A DNA stretch of 64,000 nucleotides from Dasyornis broadbenti. Lineage: Eukaryota; Chordata; Aves; Passeriformes; Dasyornithidae. Where the stretch lies: assembly GCA_013397935.1 (NCBI GenBank), contig VZRN01006441.1, positions 144,777 through 208,776 on the forward strand, in the 5' to 3' direction. This document shows, piece after piece, positions 48,341-63,569 of the stretch. A program made the translations under genes and the position numbers. The notes under the pieces were generated by a model. It was not told the DNA's origin and searched no databases. It saw nothing but the letters and a program-made list of their open reading frames with translations. The first letter of the stretch is position 1; every line of letters starts with the position of its first letter.

Positions 48341-51300
48341 TCAAGCTTTCTCCAATACTGTTTAGCATTCAATTACTGACTTCAAAAATTGATTTTGATT
48401 TATGGCCTCCGACAAAAATGCAGCTGCTTGAAAAGCATGTTAAACAGTAGCCAACGGTGTCAGTGCTCACTCACAGGAGAGCGCAAATAAAGCTAAGGAG
48501 ATCCAGTCTTACACCAAGATAGAATTTGGAAGAAAACCTAAAGAGAATATTGGGTGAAAGTTTTGAAAATTTCTGAATTAATGATACACCCAGACTTACT
48601 TTTAAAGATACCTAATCCCTAAGAGGCTTAATTCAGTCCCATCTGACCTCCCACTCCTTCTCAAACCCTCTCCACAGCCCATATAAAAGCTGTCTGTCCT
48701 GGCTCCTGGGAAGGAATCCTCTCACTTTTTTAGGAGCACGTATTTCACGCTGCACTCCTCCCTCTCCTCTCTGAATTATTTAACTCTGCAGAGCCATCGC
48801 TGACCCTGCACTGAGTGTGCTCAAGGGTCCCTTCAGACACCTCAGCCTGGGGAGCATGATTTCTGTCACACCTTAAAAGCAGTATCAGAACAGTATCAAA
48901 CAAATCTCAGAGACCTTTCACCTGAAACTGTATAAAAAACCAGATGGAAAATAATAACCTCCTCCGGGGGAGGCAGGGGGTGTGGAAAGAATGAGGCTTT
49001 GTGGAATTCTTGGAAAGGGGGGGATACAGAGGACAGCTTTACCTCTGGTACCTTTCCCACTTCCTCGTCAGTGCTACCAAACTGCTCCTTTGGGATGGAA
49101 AAACGCCACCAAACCCAAAACATACTGATGGATCCATTCTATTTTGCAATTCCCAACTGTAACCCAAACTGACCATTTACCAGAGATGTACAATATGTTA
49201 ATAAACATACTAAAATTAACATGATTTAACTAATGCGAGTAAACATACACCAACAGAATAAAATCCTTTGCTTACAATGCACAATCAAGTATTTATGTAT
49301 TTTCCATCCAGTACTTTCCATATTGAGGTTCCATAACCAATCACTTTAAAGAGACAATTATTCACAAGGGCTGCTTTCCACCCTGGTTTTTAAACACTGT
49401 TTCAACATACACAAGTTATGATCTTCTGGGAGTTTTCAAATGTGAATGCCTTCTTGCAGATGTCACATCTATGTGACCAAGGATGAAAATAAAACTAACA
49501 ATGCTTGAATAAACCTTAAAAATTATATACCCAAAATATTTCCTTTCAGATACTGACACTAACAACCAGTATATTGATTAAAGAAAAAACTGCAAAATTA
49601 AACATACGCAATTCTAAAATGGCTCTTTTCTCATGAAGCAGCTGGTGATATGGGTGTTCCAGTACTTCAGATTTAATTTCTTTACCTTATTTCCATTTAT
49701 CAAGATTTTGCAATTAAAGTGGGAGCATTGAACATAAAGTGTTGTCATACAGCTTTCAGGAATTTAAAAAAAAAAAGTACAAATAAAAATATTTGAAATA
49801 ATCAGATACAACTGTAGTTCTGAACTGCTTCCTGTGTGACTGAAGAGAGGATTAAAAAAGAGTTGCACCTTTACTCTCTTCCTGAAGTTAAAATTTTCAG
49901 ATTAGAATATTACACAAATACTCTGCAGATGAGAAAATTCTTAAAAGTGTAACGTGTTTTCAATATACCATTTCTGTAATACAAGTCAGGAATGCTGAAT
50001 GGATGAGGCTGTTCAAGCTGGTACAGCATTTCCAACCCGTTCCTGAGCCCCATGTTCAGTCCGACATGCTGCAAGGAATCAAGTTCCCTGCATTGAGTCC
50101 CTGCCTCCCAGCATTAATTCTCTTTGGAAAAACAGTCATGTTAAACACTTTCCTTAGAGTAAATACCAAATCCTTCTGATTGTCAGTTGCTGGTGTTTCC
50201 AGTCACAACAAAACTGGAATCAGTTTCCAACTTAATCTCTGCAATGTGATTACAGCAGTGTAACATCCAGCTGCACTCCAGCAGATTCTACGGCACTTGG
50301 AACAAATCATTTCATCAATAACATCACCTTTACATCTTCAAGATATTAACTGCAGGTAAATTTTAACACAAATTACATAAACTAAATTAACCAAAAAATA
50401 TCTACAAGAAAATTTGTTTTCTACCACTCAGGAATGAAAGTAAAAGTACTTTTGTAATTGTGTAATAACTCTGATCACCAAACAGCATCTTAACCATGCA
50501 GATAAAAGCAGCAGCAATGGAACTAATTCCAAGGAGGGAGAAAGAGAACCCCAAGGGTTAAAATACCTGACCTGCAAGCTCCCCCCATGTCAACTATTTT
50601 TTGCTGTGGTCCCCTTAACCACTTAAAAATGAATGCTGATGTTACCCCATTGCCTGAAATGAAATCTCCACTGGTGTTCCTGTCTAGCAGCACGAACGCT
50701 GTCCTGGAGGAATAAAAGCAGGATGAGTACGTGTTCCACAGCTGCTTGTCCTAGAAAAATAGGTAGAAATAGCAGTGCTGATGCATCATCATCCTGGGAT
50801 CACCTGTGCTGCAAGAAAGCCAGGAAAATGAAGTGTCAACTTCGGCTTTCAGAAAACATTAACGTGGCTTTCATCTACCACCCAACAGCTTCAGATCTTC
50901 CAGTCAAATTAGTTTATGCTGCAAATACTCCCAGTTCAACTGTTTTTCCACAAAGGAGTTAAAAATACAGCTTTTACAGCGGGATTATTCCTTGCCACCA
51001 CTAAGTATCTAAGAAGAAGTTCGAGCAAGTCAAACTAGTTCACATTTAAACTGAACTGATGAAATAGATGATGTATACCCTAAGCTATACAATCTTGCCC
51101 ACCAAGCTACTCCTACAAAGTGGACTTATTCTTACAGCTCTGGGATAGGCTGGAAAAGAGGAGGAAAAGGAAGCATTCAGACAGAAGTGTGTTTTCTGGC
51201 AAGGAAAAAAGGGCTCATGGATATGACTGCACCTGAGTTTTACTAGCAGAGAAAACACTCTCCCGTTGGTCATCCCAGCAGCAAATAAGGTATTGATTCC

Positions 51301-54300
51301 TCACCCTTTACTTCTCTCCCAGTTTGTCGAGGTTTATCAGCTTCCTTGTGGAAAATGCAGGAAAAAGCAACCTTCCCTCAGGTTGTCCTTTCCTGTGAGT
51401 TGAAATTCATTAAGTCTTAGTACACAGATAATTACTTTATTAGAGACAACAAGGTTTTACAAACTCCCAAATCTCAAGGAACTTATTACTGAAATGCTTT
51501 AAAAAGCACAGACAAAACTGTGAAACTGAAAACCAGGTTTGCTGTTTGGGCTTTTTTTAGATTCTGAAGTTGCAACCAGCAGCCCATAACTAGGAGCTAT
51601 GAAGACCACTGGCCATGTATTTGCAGTTGTATCACAGCCTAAATAGCAATATTTTAGGCAAAGCAGTTTCATAAAAAATCCTATGTCAATATATTCTCTT
51701 TATGAAAAAATAAAGCCCATTTTCATAAACACAAATGGATGGAAATGAAGCTGTACTTTAAGGTGGAGCAGCTGCATATTAAAACTTTTAACAGTTGAAA
51801 ATGCAACAAATCATGAGCAAACTCTTAGTGAAGCTGCCAGTCCTTTATCATTAGCCTGCAGCTGAAAACTGGAACATGAACACATCTCCATAGCGCCTGG
51901 AGAAAGATCAGAGCTAGGTAAATGTAGGTCACCTAAGCCCATGAGTCAGTGCAACTCCGCCTGCCCACCATTTAAGCTATCAAAGGTTCAAAAATATAGT
52001 GCATGACTGTACCTTCCCTCCTTTTTTTCCCCAAATCAGGTTTTTTTAGATGTTATTACAGCTGAAGAAAGTTACGGAATTTCTACACATTTCACATGAA
52101 TTAATCTGAGGGGTTTTATTACTTTATTGGGGGGAAAAAAAAAAATATTATGATACTCAAAAAGTCATTTTATGCTCAGAGGATAAGCCAGATCTCTGGC
52201 AACTAGAGAAGCACAGTTGTGACTGTCACATTACTGGAAGGACAGGGTTCATGACCAAACAGTCCCCACAAGCCTGGAGTAATTAAGTGGGCACAAAATG
52301 GATCTCAAAAGTGTATCCTGAATATTTTAACTCAAATATTCGCAAAAGCAGAGCAGGTTGTGCTCTTTTTATCAATTATATAACGTATTCCAAATCAGAG
52401 CAACAAACTGAACAATAACCATACAAAACCCTGCCAAAAGGCGAGCCAATTTCTTACACCCAAACAAGTTCTGTTTATGTATGCTCCTCATTCTATTTGC
52501 AATAATGAGGTGCCTGTTGGCACTCTATTTCAAACGGCAGCTGCCACCAAGTGCATCCAGCCCAAGGAAGTTGTCTATAAAACGGTCAGTACGGGTAGCA
52601 GGGGCGAGAAAAAGGGAGTGGAAGAATAAAAACCAACCCATGTTACACAGACACCACTGCATTTATGAGCGAGCTGCTCCAGAAAGACTCCCTGTTTTCC
52701 CATTTCCAGGACTGTGCCAGCAGACAACCTCTGCTGCTTCACATTTCAGATTTTCCCCGACTGGTATTTTTCTGTTCCACAAAACAACAAAGAAAAAGCA
52801 CACCAAAACAGGCGTGATCTTATTTTGTAAATAATCATAGCATAAGGAGGGCAATGCAACTGCAGCACTTGCATGTGATCATAAAGGAATGGCCCCTGAC
52901 AGGAGAACTGCATCCACATTTTCTATACACCCATTAATTTGCAACCCACAAGACAGCATCAGGTATTCTTGATAAGAAAATACTTCCATGCACCCCTGGG
53001 ACCCAAGGTAGGAATACACATCTGAGAAACAAGAGCTGCAATGAAAAGCAGGCATTTTGGGACTACAGCAGGAATACCTGGAAAGTGCATTCCAGACAAG
53101 AGTAAGAGGGAAAGGAACTGAATTGTGAGGTGATTACATCAACTCTGAGCTCTCTGGCGAACAAGAGAAGGAATTTCTGACACCCTTCTACCACTACTAC
53201 AAACCCACAGAACATCTGCCTGTGATAAAGAGAAGCAGTAACATTTTCCTATCTGTTTTCTTGTAACGTTAAACCTAAATACAAGCCAAACTAAAATAGT
53301 TTCCTATCATAATCTCCAAGCTGGCAGTCCTCACAAGTATCAAATGAAAAATAAATACTTCCAAAATGGGTAGATTGGTCCCTCCTCACTTCTGAACTCA
53401 AGAACAGTGGCTGGGAAAATACCTCTGGCCAAGTCTCTACACCTTCACACCCTCTAAAAGCTTGAAAACACCAGCTCCAGGCTGGTTGCTCATAACTCAG
53501 CAAACACATTTACTTCAAGCTCTGCAGGCTCCTTTTGCACTGAACTAGTCATTGAGTCTATGTGCAAACTGGGAACTCTCCCTATAATGAAGAATGAAAA
53601 TAATTAAGACTTGAATTATTCTGATTTACTACTGCATGATAAGCTCTGAGGAGAGAGAAGTCGGAACATGAAGTTCCTCAAGAACACAGCCTGTTTAACT
53701 ACTATTTTATTACAGGTGGGGCAGGCAAAACAATCCCTTAGTAATTTTACCTAATACCTCCCACCAGAAAACCCTTGGTGTTGGCCCCAAACTAAAATCA
53801 TTAGAGCTGCAACCTTCAGTGCCAGACACCTAGAGTGGGATGAAGCTCTAAGAACACAGTGGTAAAATCAGTTCTGCATATGGAGAACACTGCTTTGGCC
53901 ACATTAAATAGCAAATTGCCTTGGGACACCTCACAGCTGTCCATCCAAGTTCCAGGCACGCTGCATAAATCCACGTTTTTCTGTGGTTTACAGAACCTTT
54001 ATTTAGCAGATATTCTAGCAGCCAAGATCCTGCAGGATTGTTTTCCACAAGCTTCTCTCAGTTCCTCCAGGTGGAAAACCAGCACATCCATCTTTCCTAC
54101 CATCCCCACAGTCCGTAGTATCCAGCAGCCAGCATATTGCTATCCTGGCCAGGCAGGATGCTCTGGGCTGCTGGAACAAAGACCAGCTTTCCTGGAATGG
54201 CTTCCAGCTCAAAAACTGCAGAGGTGCTTGGCACTGCCCTGGCAAAACAAAACCTTTCTTCTGTGCTCACTACACCCGAATTTACATCACAGGCTACTTT

Positions 54301-57300
54301 TATCCTTCAAAAACATGGTTTAAAGAAGTAAAACTAATAGATCTAGACTTGGATGAGGTTATTTAAAACAAAAAAAAAAAAACAGAAGTAGAGCTCTAGG
54401 AGTAAAAAGTGCAAGAACCTGAGTTTTAAGAAACGAAACAGACTAAAGATTGGCATATTTTAAGTAATTCAAGAATATTACAATTGGCTTGATGAGGCCA
54501 AAGATGAGGAACAAGACTTACATGCAGAGTTGACAAAGGATATGAAGTAATTGGTAGAGACAGCAAAGGAGAAGAAAAAAATTGAGAACGGCTTTTGTGC
54601 CTGCCAGACCACTTTCCCCTCCAAAAGCTTGAACTGTCACCCAAAATTCTGGAGTCATATAATCCTTCTGCTGCTGCGAGGAATCTCTTTAATTCAGTTA
54701 CTGCAGTTTGTATCTCATACTCCCTCTCCTGTGAGCTGCTCCATGTGCCTGAACAGTGAGTGCCCTCTCCATGCAGGTGAAGGTGCCAACCTTGCAGGTA
54801 TAGCAGCTGACACACAGGATGGCATTTAAAATATGGAAATTATACTAAAAATTACTTCTAAATTACAGCAATCTAAAGCAAAGCTGCACAAAAATTCAGA
54901 CTGCTTGTATCTTCATGGGATTCCCAGTAGTCTGTGTAAGTTTCGTATTTTCTTTGCTTATTTCCACTACTCTCATCTTCACAGGACTAATGCCACAAAG
55001 GATCAATACAGACCCATCTCAGAGAGTGATTTCACCCTGGGCAGAAAGGAAACTACTGCTCCTCTTTGCCAAGCAAGCTGGAAAACACACTGGAATATAA
55101 AAAAGAGTGGGAAAAGAATTCATAGCCTCTGAATTACTGTAGCTAAACACTGTGGAAAACTAAAATCTATCTCTAACAGCACCTGGGCAGACGAGTCACC
55201 CACACAATGCTTTTCACAAGCAATTACTCAGGGCAGGATTTAAGATGGCTAAGATTAGGTGAGGCAAAAATTAGCTATCTGGACTCCATCCTGACAAGGA
55301 ATACAGATTAGCACTTTTGGAAAGCAGCTAAACCCACCTGCCCAGGACTTTTTGCTGGCCTAACTTCACATCTCAACCCCAAATTTTTTAAGAGCTGAAT
55401 GCTTAGAACATTTTGCCAGATTCGCAGTCTCACCTATTCTCCATAGGCTGAATGATCAGTGAGGTGATTACACTCAAATTTAGAAAAAATGATCCAGCTT
55501 ATTTTTTATTTTTCCACTGGTAGAAGGAGTGCTAAAGAAGTGAGGAACCAGTGTCAAGCAAAATATACAAGGAGCAAGCAAGAATGAGACTTTCCCCTCT
55601 GTGAGCTGTGACCTGCCAAAAATGGGTTATCTCATAGAGAAACAGCCAAAAATAAACCAGAGAATATGTGAAAAACACAGTGATTGGTAAATGACCCATG
55701 GGATCACAGAAATGAAACACAACTACCACTACATAATAAAGTTTCCAATATTTTAAGTTCTATATCAGCTAAAGTTTGAGAGCAATAGTTTTACAGAGCT
55801 TCTTACTGTGTCTCCTCCTGAAGGAACTCCAGCCCCTTCCAGGACTTCACCAGGTGACACACATGGATGGGGGATGTCCCGTGAGGACACCACCCCATGT
55901 TCTGATTCTCAGGAAATTCTCAGCCATCCACCTCCTCTACCAGTCCTATGTGTGGCAGGTGGAAACCTGAGAGGATCTGGCAAAGCCCGTGACAGTAACT
56001 TTGTATTTTGAAGGGGTTTGCAAGTTAAAATGAAAATTGGGACACCACACATATGCCACCGCCTCCCGAGACAGTTTTAGAGCTTAAGTATCTGCAAAAC
56101 AATTTTATGTAGATGCAAGATAGCTGTTAAAACAAATGCACAGATTAATACACCGCTGCCACCAAACCCCAAAGAGGAAGCATATTAAACACTCATATTT
56201 TCAAGTGACAACATTCAACATGGGGTATGAGTATGGCAGTGGGTATACTGCAGGACAATTCTAAACTTTTTTTTTTTAGGTAGCTCGTTTCAAAAAACTA
56301 ACACTGACAATGGTGCTACTTTATGTCTTTCCTTGTACATGGTTTTCTGTTAGCATTCAGAATTCTCTCGTACATATGAATGAACAGAATGCACAATGCA
56401 GCACTCCAGACATTTGCCAACACATTTACAGTCTCAAAGATACTGAAACTCTTTTGCTTTCTGAAGGTGAAAAAGGGATTAAACCAGAATACACTGACAA
56501 ATTGATAAAGCCCCCAGTGCTCAGAGATCAGAGTACACTCATAGCTCATGTACCCTCCACGCAGGCAGGAGTTGAGTCACCACTTCCTTGGCCTGCTCAT
56601 CCAGGCATCCCTGAACAGGAATATCGACACCCAGCAGGCAGCAAACGCGGCTCTGTCGCAGTGTCCCTGCTCTCACCCCACAGCTCCACCAGCTCGTCTG
56701 CAACTGCAGCACCTCCTTCTATCCTCTCTCTCATCCATCCATGGTTTCGGAGACCCCCACAGAAGGACTATCAAATTGCCATCTGGCCCACAATGCGGAC
56801 AAGGTTGAGCAACAACGATAAAACCACACCCTCAACCCTCACGTTTCTGCACACTCTGAACCTATAGCACTTTCGACTTTCAAACAACACCAATTTAGGC
56901 AGTATTTGAACGAACATGCTTCTCGTGGGGCTGTACAGTGCCTCCTTTGGTCCCAAATCTAATTTAAAAAATCTTGCAAATCATAATGACGTTCAGTAAA
57001 GCAATGAGTTACTCACGTGATTGTTCAAAATGATTGTTTTGCAAATAAGACAGAAAATACAAACTGAACTAGAAAACACCAACTGATTTAAGTTTCACAT
57101 TAGTGATGTCTGCCATTCTCAAATATTGCTGGCTACTCAGTAAACACACTGGATGTGCTGGACACTCAGACCTGACCAATGAACAGCTGTTTGCTAATTA
57201 CAAGTGCTTTTTATTTCAAGCTGTCACAAAATAAATTAACTTAAAGCACACACACTTTAAAAAAATGGTTTGCAAACAAAATGGCTAAAGAACACCTTAG

Positions 57301-59835
57301 CTCTTAGCTTATCTCTCTTCTAACTATAAAAACCCATGAGGAATTCAGACCAACTGTAAAGTCACACTGCCATGAAGATACTGTACACGCACAGGCCACA
57401 CAGCTCAGCCCCTACTCGAGCACTGCTGCTGGGCATGGGGAACCCCTGTGACCCAACTTCAGCCTGTGGTACTCCCACTGCCAGGAGCACAAAGCAAAAA
57501 ATGTGCACAACTGCCCCACCACATCATTGTAGGGCTGAACACTCAGGGAAATCTCTATTTTAAGGATGCAATTACACCAAATCAGAAAATCATATTGGCC
57601 TAAATGTGACAATCATTAATTCTAAGTGCAATACAAGTCCATTGCCTTTATCTTCTCCAATTTAGGAAACTGAGACCCGTGGCAACATCTGAAACACCAT
57701 GGCAGCATCTGCTACCTTCACTCACAGCAACAAGGGTGACCACCACAATTCAGTGCTGTGTTTGGACTAAGGCAAAGTTCTAGAGACTGAGAATGCAAAC
57801 CTGTTGACAGGAGCAAACTCAACAGCTTTATTTCTTCTGCTCTGAAAGCTGACTGCTCCTCTTTCACACTTCTGATTCTGCTGCACTTACATTTTTTGTC
57901 GCTTGCAACACCAGGATGAAAAATTTCTGTATCTCATTCTTGCCTGCTCTGAAAGCACATTAACTGCATAAATCCTTTTTTTTGTAGTCGTCTTGAGTTC
58001 TGTTAGGAAGTTCTCTCTATGTGTGATTCGTGGAAGCTTAAACTTCTTGTTAAGGGCAATGGTCCATGGTCACAGCCTTTAGATGAGAAGAAAGCGAGTA
58101 CTGCCTGGATAAGTGGAAATTGCCTCAAGAAGTCTTCTCTCTTTTCCAACTTTGTCTCAAATAACTACAGTGCTCCACAGATATTTTCAAACAGTTGTGG
58201 TTTTGGTTTTGTATCCCAAAGGCAGCGGCAGAACAGAAAGTGAGGTTTTCCATGCGGTGAGGACATGAGAGTGCTATTTCTTACTTTCTTTGGTCAGCTA
58301 GCTATTATTAGAACCCGTAAGATTTAATGGATAGACTAAGTACACTGGAACTCAAGAGAACTTGATTCTTTTTGCAATTCAGCTGTTACCTGTGCTGACA
58401 ATGACTTTTTCTTTCTGCTTGACTTCCCTCTCCTTTTTATCATATCTACTCATATTTAAAATGACAAGACTATCCCACACTATGTCCCAGCCTCATTTTG
58501 AGTCAAATACCCTCCTAAGTAACATGATCCAAAACCATTATTTGAATGCAACTAATTGCCTGTCCCTAACATTAAACAAAGTCCAGCCTAATGCTTGCAC
58601 CAAGAATTCAAGGGTTGCTATACTACCTACAAAGGCATCCCACTCCAACAAGACAAAATATTTTCTCACCAAAAGCCTTCACTTCTTTGTATGAATGATA
58701 CATGACTTCTGTATTTTGAGTTACAGTGGCAAATCCATGGCCAGCCTGCAACATTCATGGAGAAAAATGAGGCAGGAAATCTGTGAATCACTACAGCAGG
58801 CTCTTAATGTTGTATGAAAAAACATGCCCAGTGAACTGAGGGAATAACTCAGCTCTTTCTGCTGGTTTGCTCAGTGTAGTTCAAACAAAATAAGAAGTCT
58901 TTCTTACACAGAATTCTTTGAAGAAAACCTACTTTCTTGCATGTTTTTTTAAATGCATCTTTTCACACAACCTTTAGAGACATGCTCTTCTTTACAGCTT
59001 CTTACAGATCATGCATTTTTCTCTTCCACCTCAAAGCTGAGCCTCACTTGGGGTATTTACGCTTTTAACAAAGTAAAAAAATTTCAGCTCCTTTAAGTGA
59101 TTTTCCAGTTTGTGTTAACATTACCCTCGATGGCAGCTGATCTATATCCCTTTCTTTCCTACTGTAATTCCAATGCAAATAACATTCAATGCTTCTTTTA
59201 AAGCTTCCATCCACAATATGAATTCACACACAATACTACAAGCAGTAAAATTCCCTAAAGTGCTTGTGCACATTTCTTTCCTACGGCACTAACCTTGGTG
59301 ACTAGCACAGAATCTCAACAAGCCTTTCTTGATTTGAAGAACACATGCTTTTTCACAAGGTGTATGATTCAAAGCAGCCTTACACAAACACTTTGCTAGG
59401 GTTACTGTGATTTAATCTGCCTCCTGCCTAACTACAGGTGAAGAAAAACAGACCTTGTAGCACACACTGAAAATCAATAAATCTTATGCTGTCAAACAAG
59501 AAGGAAAAGTTCTTACACACATTTAATATATCAAGAACATCTGCAAATAAATTATTACAGAGTCAAATACAAAATGAAAAGACTAATGTACTTCAAAGTT
59601 TTACTCTATTAAAGCATTAATGAATATATTAACATGAGCACTAACAGAACACAACAGAATCCTTTCAAGTGTTTTAAAAATAACCAACACAGCCCCATTA
59701 TTGGAAATACTTAAAACACAGTCTTAAAAGCCTACGTTACAATTTCATAAAGCAAAAACAGGGTTTAGAACCCTAACTTTGAAATATCAGAGTATTCTAT
59801 TATAGAATGTCTGAATATACAAACACACCCACATG

Positions 59836-59856
59836 TACACACACACACACACACAC
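59836..59856. repeat. CA dinucleotide microsatellite
   Basis: About ten AC units in a row in USP10 intron 1, preceded by CACACCCACATGT, an imperfect extension of the same repeat. Confidence 0.9.
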
Positions 59857-61499
59857 TTTTTTCACCATGAAGCATAACCCTTTGTTCCCTAATCCCCAGT
59901 TGTATGTTTAATGATCACACATAAAATACTTCCATCAAAAAGAAAAACCGCAGTTCCAGCATGTTTAATTCTTTGGAAATGAACATCTACATTGCTGAAA
60001 TGGCATTAGAGTGACAAATGACTATAATCCAATGGCCCAAGGCCAGCAACTTCTATTATAACAGATCTGGCAGTTTTGTACGACACAGCATGTTGTGTGC
60101 CGATCACTAAATAGAAATGAGACTGCTCAGTTTACCTATAAACAAAACCCCACTTAACTTTACAAGTATTTTAACAGCTACATGAATGGAAAGACCAGTA
60201 TGTCTGAGCAACTGCCTACAGAAACTGGATTTATTAATAGGTAAATGGCTGGATCCATTCTAGGAAGTCTCCAGATCAGTTCTATAGTATAGAATTCACA
60301 GAATAAATAGCAGTGATTCACAAAACCTGTGGGTTTTAGCCTATTTGCATGCTGCCATATAGTTCCAAATTTAAGTTCTATGTCAGTTTTCCCAGACTTC
60401 CTTTTTTTAAGTCACCCAACCCACATTCTCCCACTTTACTCTGCGTGGATTCACCATTCACATTTTAGAAAGGCAAATGATCCCTTCTGGCTCCTGAAAT
60501 TCCCAGCTTCAGCTGCAGCCTGAATTCTCAAGATCACAGAAGCCTGGAATACCATGGGCAAAAGGATGAACCCAGACCCTTCTGAGCAATGGAAGTGAGG
60601 TTCAAACAAAAAAATAAAAAAAATGGGGGGAGAGACAAATCCAGCTTCCTCAGCCCTTTAAAAACACAGGACAGCAACTGAGCAGCAGCAGCAGCCGCAA
60701 GATGTTGCACTCACACACCTCTCTCCAATTCCACTCCCCAGCAGTCCTTTTACAGAGCCACCTTTTATTTTGTGTTCAGGGTGTCCCCAGATCTTCAGGG
60801 TATATCACACACCTGACAGAATCCACACTGCCCTGTGCCCAGACACTTCTTTCTGCCCGTGAGGACACTCCAACATTACACATGTGCACAAGAAACTCAT
60901 CCAGCTGTGTAACAACCATTTCCTTAACATTATTTTCAAGACATCGATTTCCTAATCACCACATCAGGCAATGCACTGCAAAGGCAGCACAGCACAAACG
61001 CCTGTAAACTGCCTTTTTTTTTATTTTTTTTGTCTTCTAGAAAGAGCCCTGGCTTAAGGAAACATCAAACTACACCCTGCCAGGGAGCAACCCTCCAAGC
61101 CAGCCATAAAAGCGGCAGTTTGCAGTGCAGTATTTCAGGGAGTCAGGTTGCATGCCATGTTCTGAGTTCCAGTTCTTCTGGTTGCCAGGCCAGACACAAC
61201 CTGGGTGAGGATGAGCAGCTTAGGAGCTTGTTCAGTTTTTTTTTTTTTTTTCTGAGCTCAAACTCGCCTGGTTTTCACTTCAGCTGGGTTTGGGGGCAAC
61301 GTGGTACATTTAAAATGGCACCGAGTTCATTTGACACCACAGTAATGGTGAAAGAACAAAACAAGCATAAATGATTCATTCTGCTATGGTATCCTTTCTT
61401 CTGCTTAACTTGTTTTCACAGGATTTACAAATGGTGTGTCTGTATGAATTCTTTCTACGAAAAACAATAGAAAAAGTGGCTAAAACAACTGTTTATACA

Positions 61500-62213
61500 G
61501 TTCCTACAGAGTTTTATTCTTTCCGAACAGGGAAATAGTTTTTAAGCTGGTTTTTTTTTTTTTTTTAAAAGAGATTTTTAGATGCCCTTGATGACAAGTG
61601 GTTTTAACTAGATCAGCTTAACATCTTTAGTGTCATGGAGTGATACAGCAGGTTTACTTCTGGCTCACCTTAAAAAAAAGTACAGATTGTGAATACAGTC
61701 AGCACACACACCCAGCAGACTGACAGCAACACTCTCATTAGATGATTATGAAATAGTGACATGGAATTGAGGTACGAATGACCAGCAATATCTAAACTGT
61801 GTTATCAAACACCCTTGTGCTTGCTGACGAGCTGGCCATCCAAAATCAACGTCCCTTTAGAAATACTGGATATGACGGTGTTTCGGGACTCATTTGTCAC
61901 AATGTGCAAACTGACTGACGAAATATTTCTGCCCACTACTCCATGAATCCATCCACTGGCAGAAACCTGACTCTGCATTTTAGCTGGAGGAGCAGCAGGA
62001 TTTTCTTGAAGACATTTTTTCCCCCTGTGTGACAAAAAATGCCTCAATGATGGTAGACCCAAATTAGAGCTATGGAAGAACAACGCATTTTTGTCCACCC
62101 CTGCATCACGACACAAACATAGTGACTCAATAATCTTATTTATCTTACGCTCAGAACAGGCAATTTTTACCAAAACTTTCTTATTTTTCCTACTGATCTG
62201 CAACACTACCATC
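61500..62213 (-). other. Candidate spliced terminal exon with 135-codon ORF, unrecognised
   Basis: An ORF from ATG (62210-62212) to TGA (ending about 61805) begins one base after a convincing acceptor (TTTTTGTTTTAG, AG at 62214-62215). It starts MVVLQISRKNKKVLVKIACS and ends ILDGQLVSKHKGV. I do not recognise it; it has no signal peptide or membrane segment and starts with a basic, strand-like region. An AATAAA follows at 61513-61518. The ORF holds 8 CpGs in about 410 bp against about 3 in each equal-sized flank. It could be a nested gene, an alternative terminal exon of a transcript from the USP10 promoter, an old retrocopy, or chance. In the USP10 frame the exon would stop after seven codons, so it does not extend USP10. 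Confidence 0.35.
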
Positions 62214-63569
62214 CTAAAACAAAAACGAAACACCTACATGTAAAACTGCATCCCTGAACTTATCTTCTGGCTTTTCATCCAAAAGGGTCCAAAACATTGT
62301 TACCTTAATTCAGCATTAGAGCACCACACTGTTCTGGAAGATGTATTCACATAAATCCCAGACAGCATCTCAATAAACTGTTTAAATTTTAAAAAAACCC
62401 CTCAAACCACAAAAATAGGCTGTGTTTAATGACATGAGCAAATCATTAGCTAAACAATATCTCACAAATGTGTTTCCAGATTACGTATGTTCCAAATTAT
62501 GCGCAAACTATATAATAGAAATAATACATTATAATTTAAGCAGCAGCCTCACAGGACCTGAATATCTTCCTTTACCTATAGAGGGGGATGATTTAAAATT
62601 GTGAATGCTCAAGTTGCTACTAAAGATGAATTTACAGCTTAGTTTTAATTTCAGCTATGCAGCACTTCCCCATAAATTAAATCATCAGCTTAACTTTGTT
62701 TTGTTTGAAGGTACACCAGCATAATTATGTACAGACCAAAACATATCCTTAACTCTTCTAAATTATAAGAAAAGCTGCATTGTAAACCCCAGCTTATCTA
62801 ACTGACCACATGCACTGCTGACTGGGGAGAAAGCAGGGAGTGAAACAACTCTTGAGCTGGGACACTGAATCCTTCTGATATATCTGCATTCCAAAAATCA
62901 TTCACTGGGGCAGTAAAAAAAGTCCAAAAGTAAGTGAGTTTCCTTCACTTTGAAATAAAACTGGAAGGATACAAAATTTTTAAATTGTTCCTAAATTTCA
63001 AATAAACTCCAGAAACTGCAACTGCCTCAAGAACACCCACATTAACAAAACTAGTCACATTTTTCTCCCAAACGTAAATAAATCAAGCTGGACAAGAAAT
63101 ATCAGTATAGTTTTCACCGATTACAAACTTTTTTTAATGGAAAAGTCAGAGTCAGTGCCACCAGTGCCCAACTTCAATTGATGTGTACCTTAACTTCATT
63201 CAGAAAATAAAATCAAAACCCACAGAATTCATAACAAAGCATCACCTTGTTCGAAATTACTTACATTTTATGAAATGTGTTTTCTATGACAGAAGACACG
63301 GATTCTTAACAAAATTATGTTTAACGCCACCATAGTTTTCTAAACTTTATTATTTGCTAAAAACAAAGTTCCTCTAACTCTTGCAAATAAACATTTCAGT
63401 GCTCCACACGCTTCTCCTGACATTCCTGCTTTCGAGCTCTTTGGGAGAAAAACCTTAAGGGAAACAAACACCGAAGCGAACCCATTCAGTCATTCGCTCT
63501 AAGCACACACTGGATTAGCTCAGGAATCGAGCTGTAAACTTCCAGCGAAAAACCACCACGACTGCAGTT

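Noticed and set aside
53859..54323. 154-codon plus-strand ORF
   Set aside because: It has no motif or context; a neighbouring ORF in another frame overlaps it, as expected in stop-poor sequence.
56310..56867. 185-codon plus-strand ORF in USP10 intron 1
   Set aside because: There is no domain, homology or splice context I can recognise, and it runs antisense to the gene. A retroelement origin was considered but no retroviral or LINE motif is visible.
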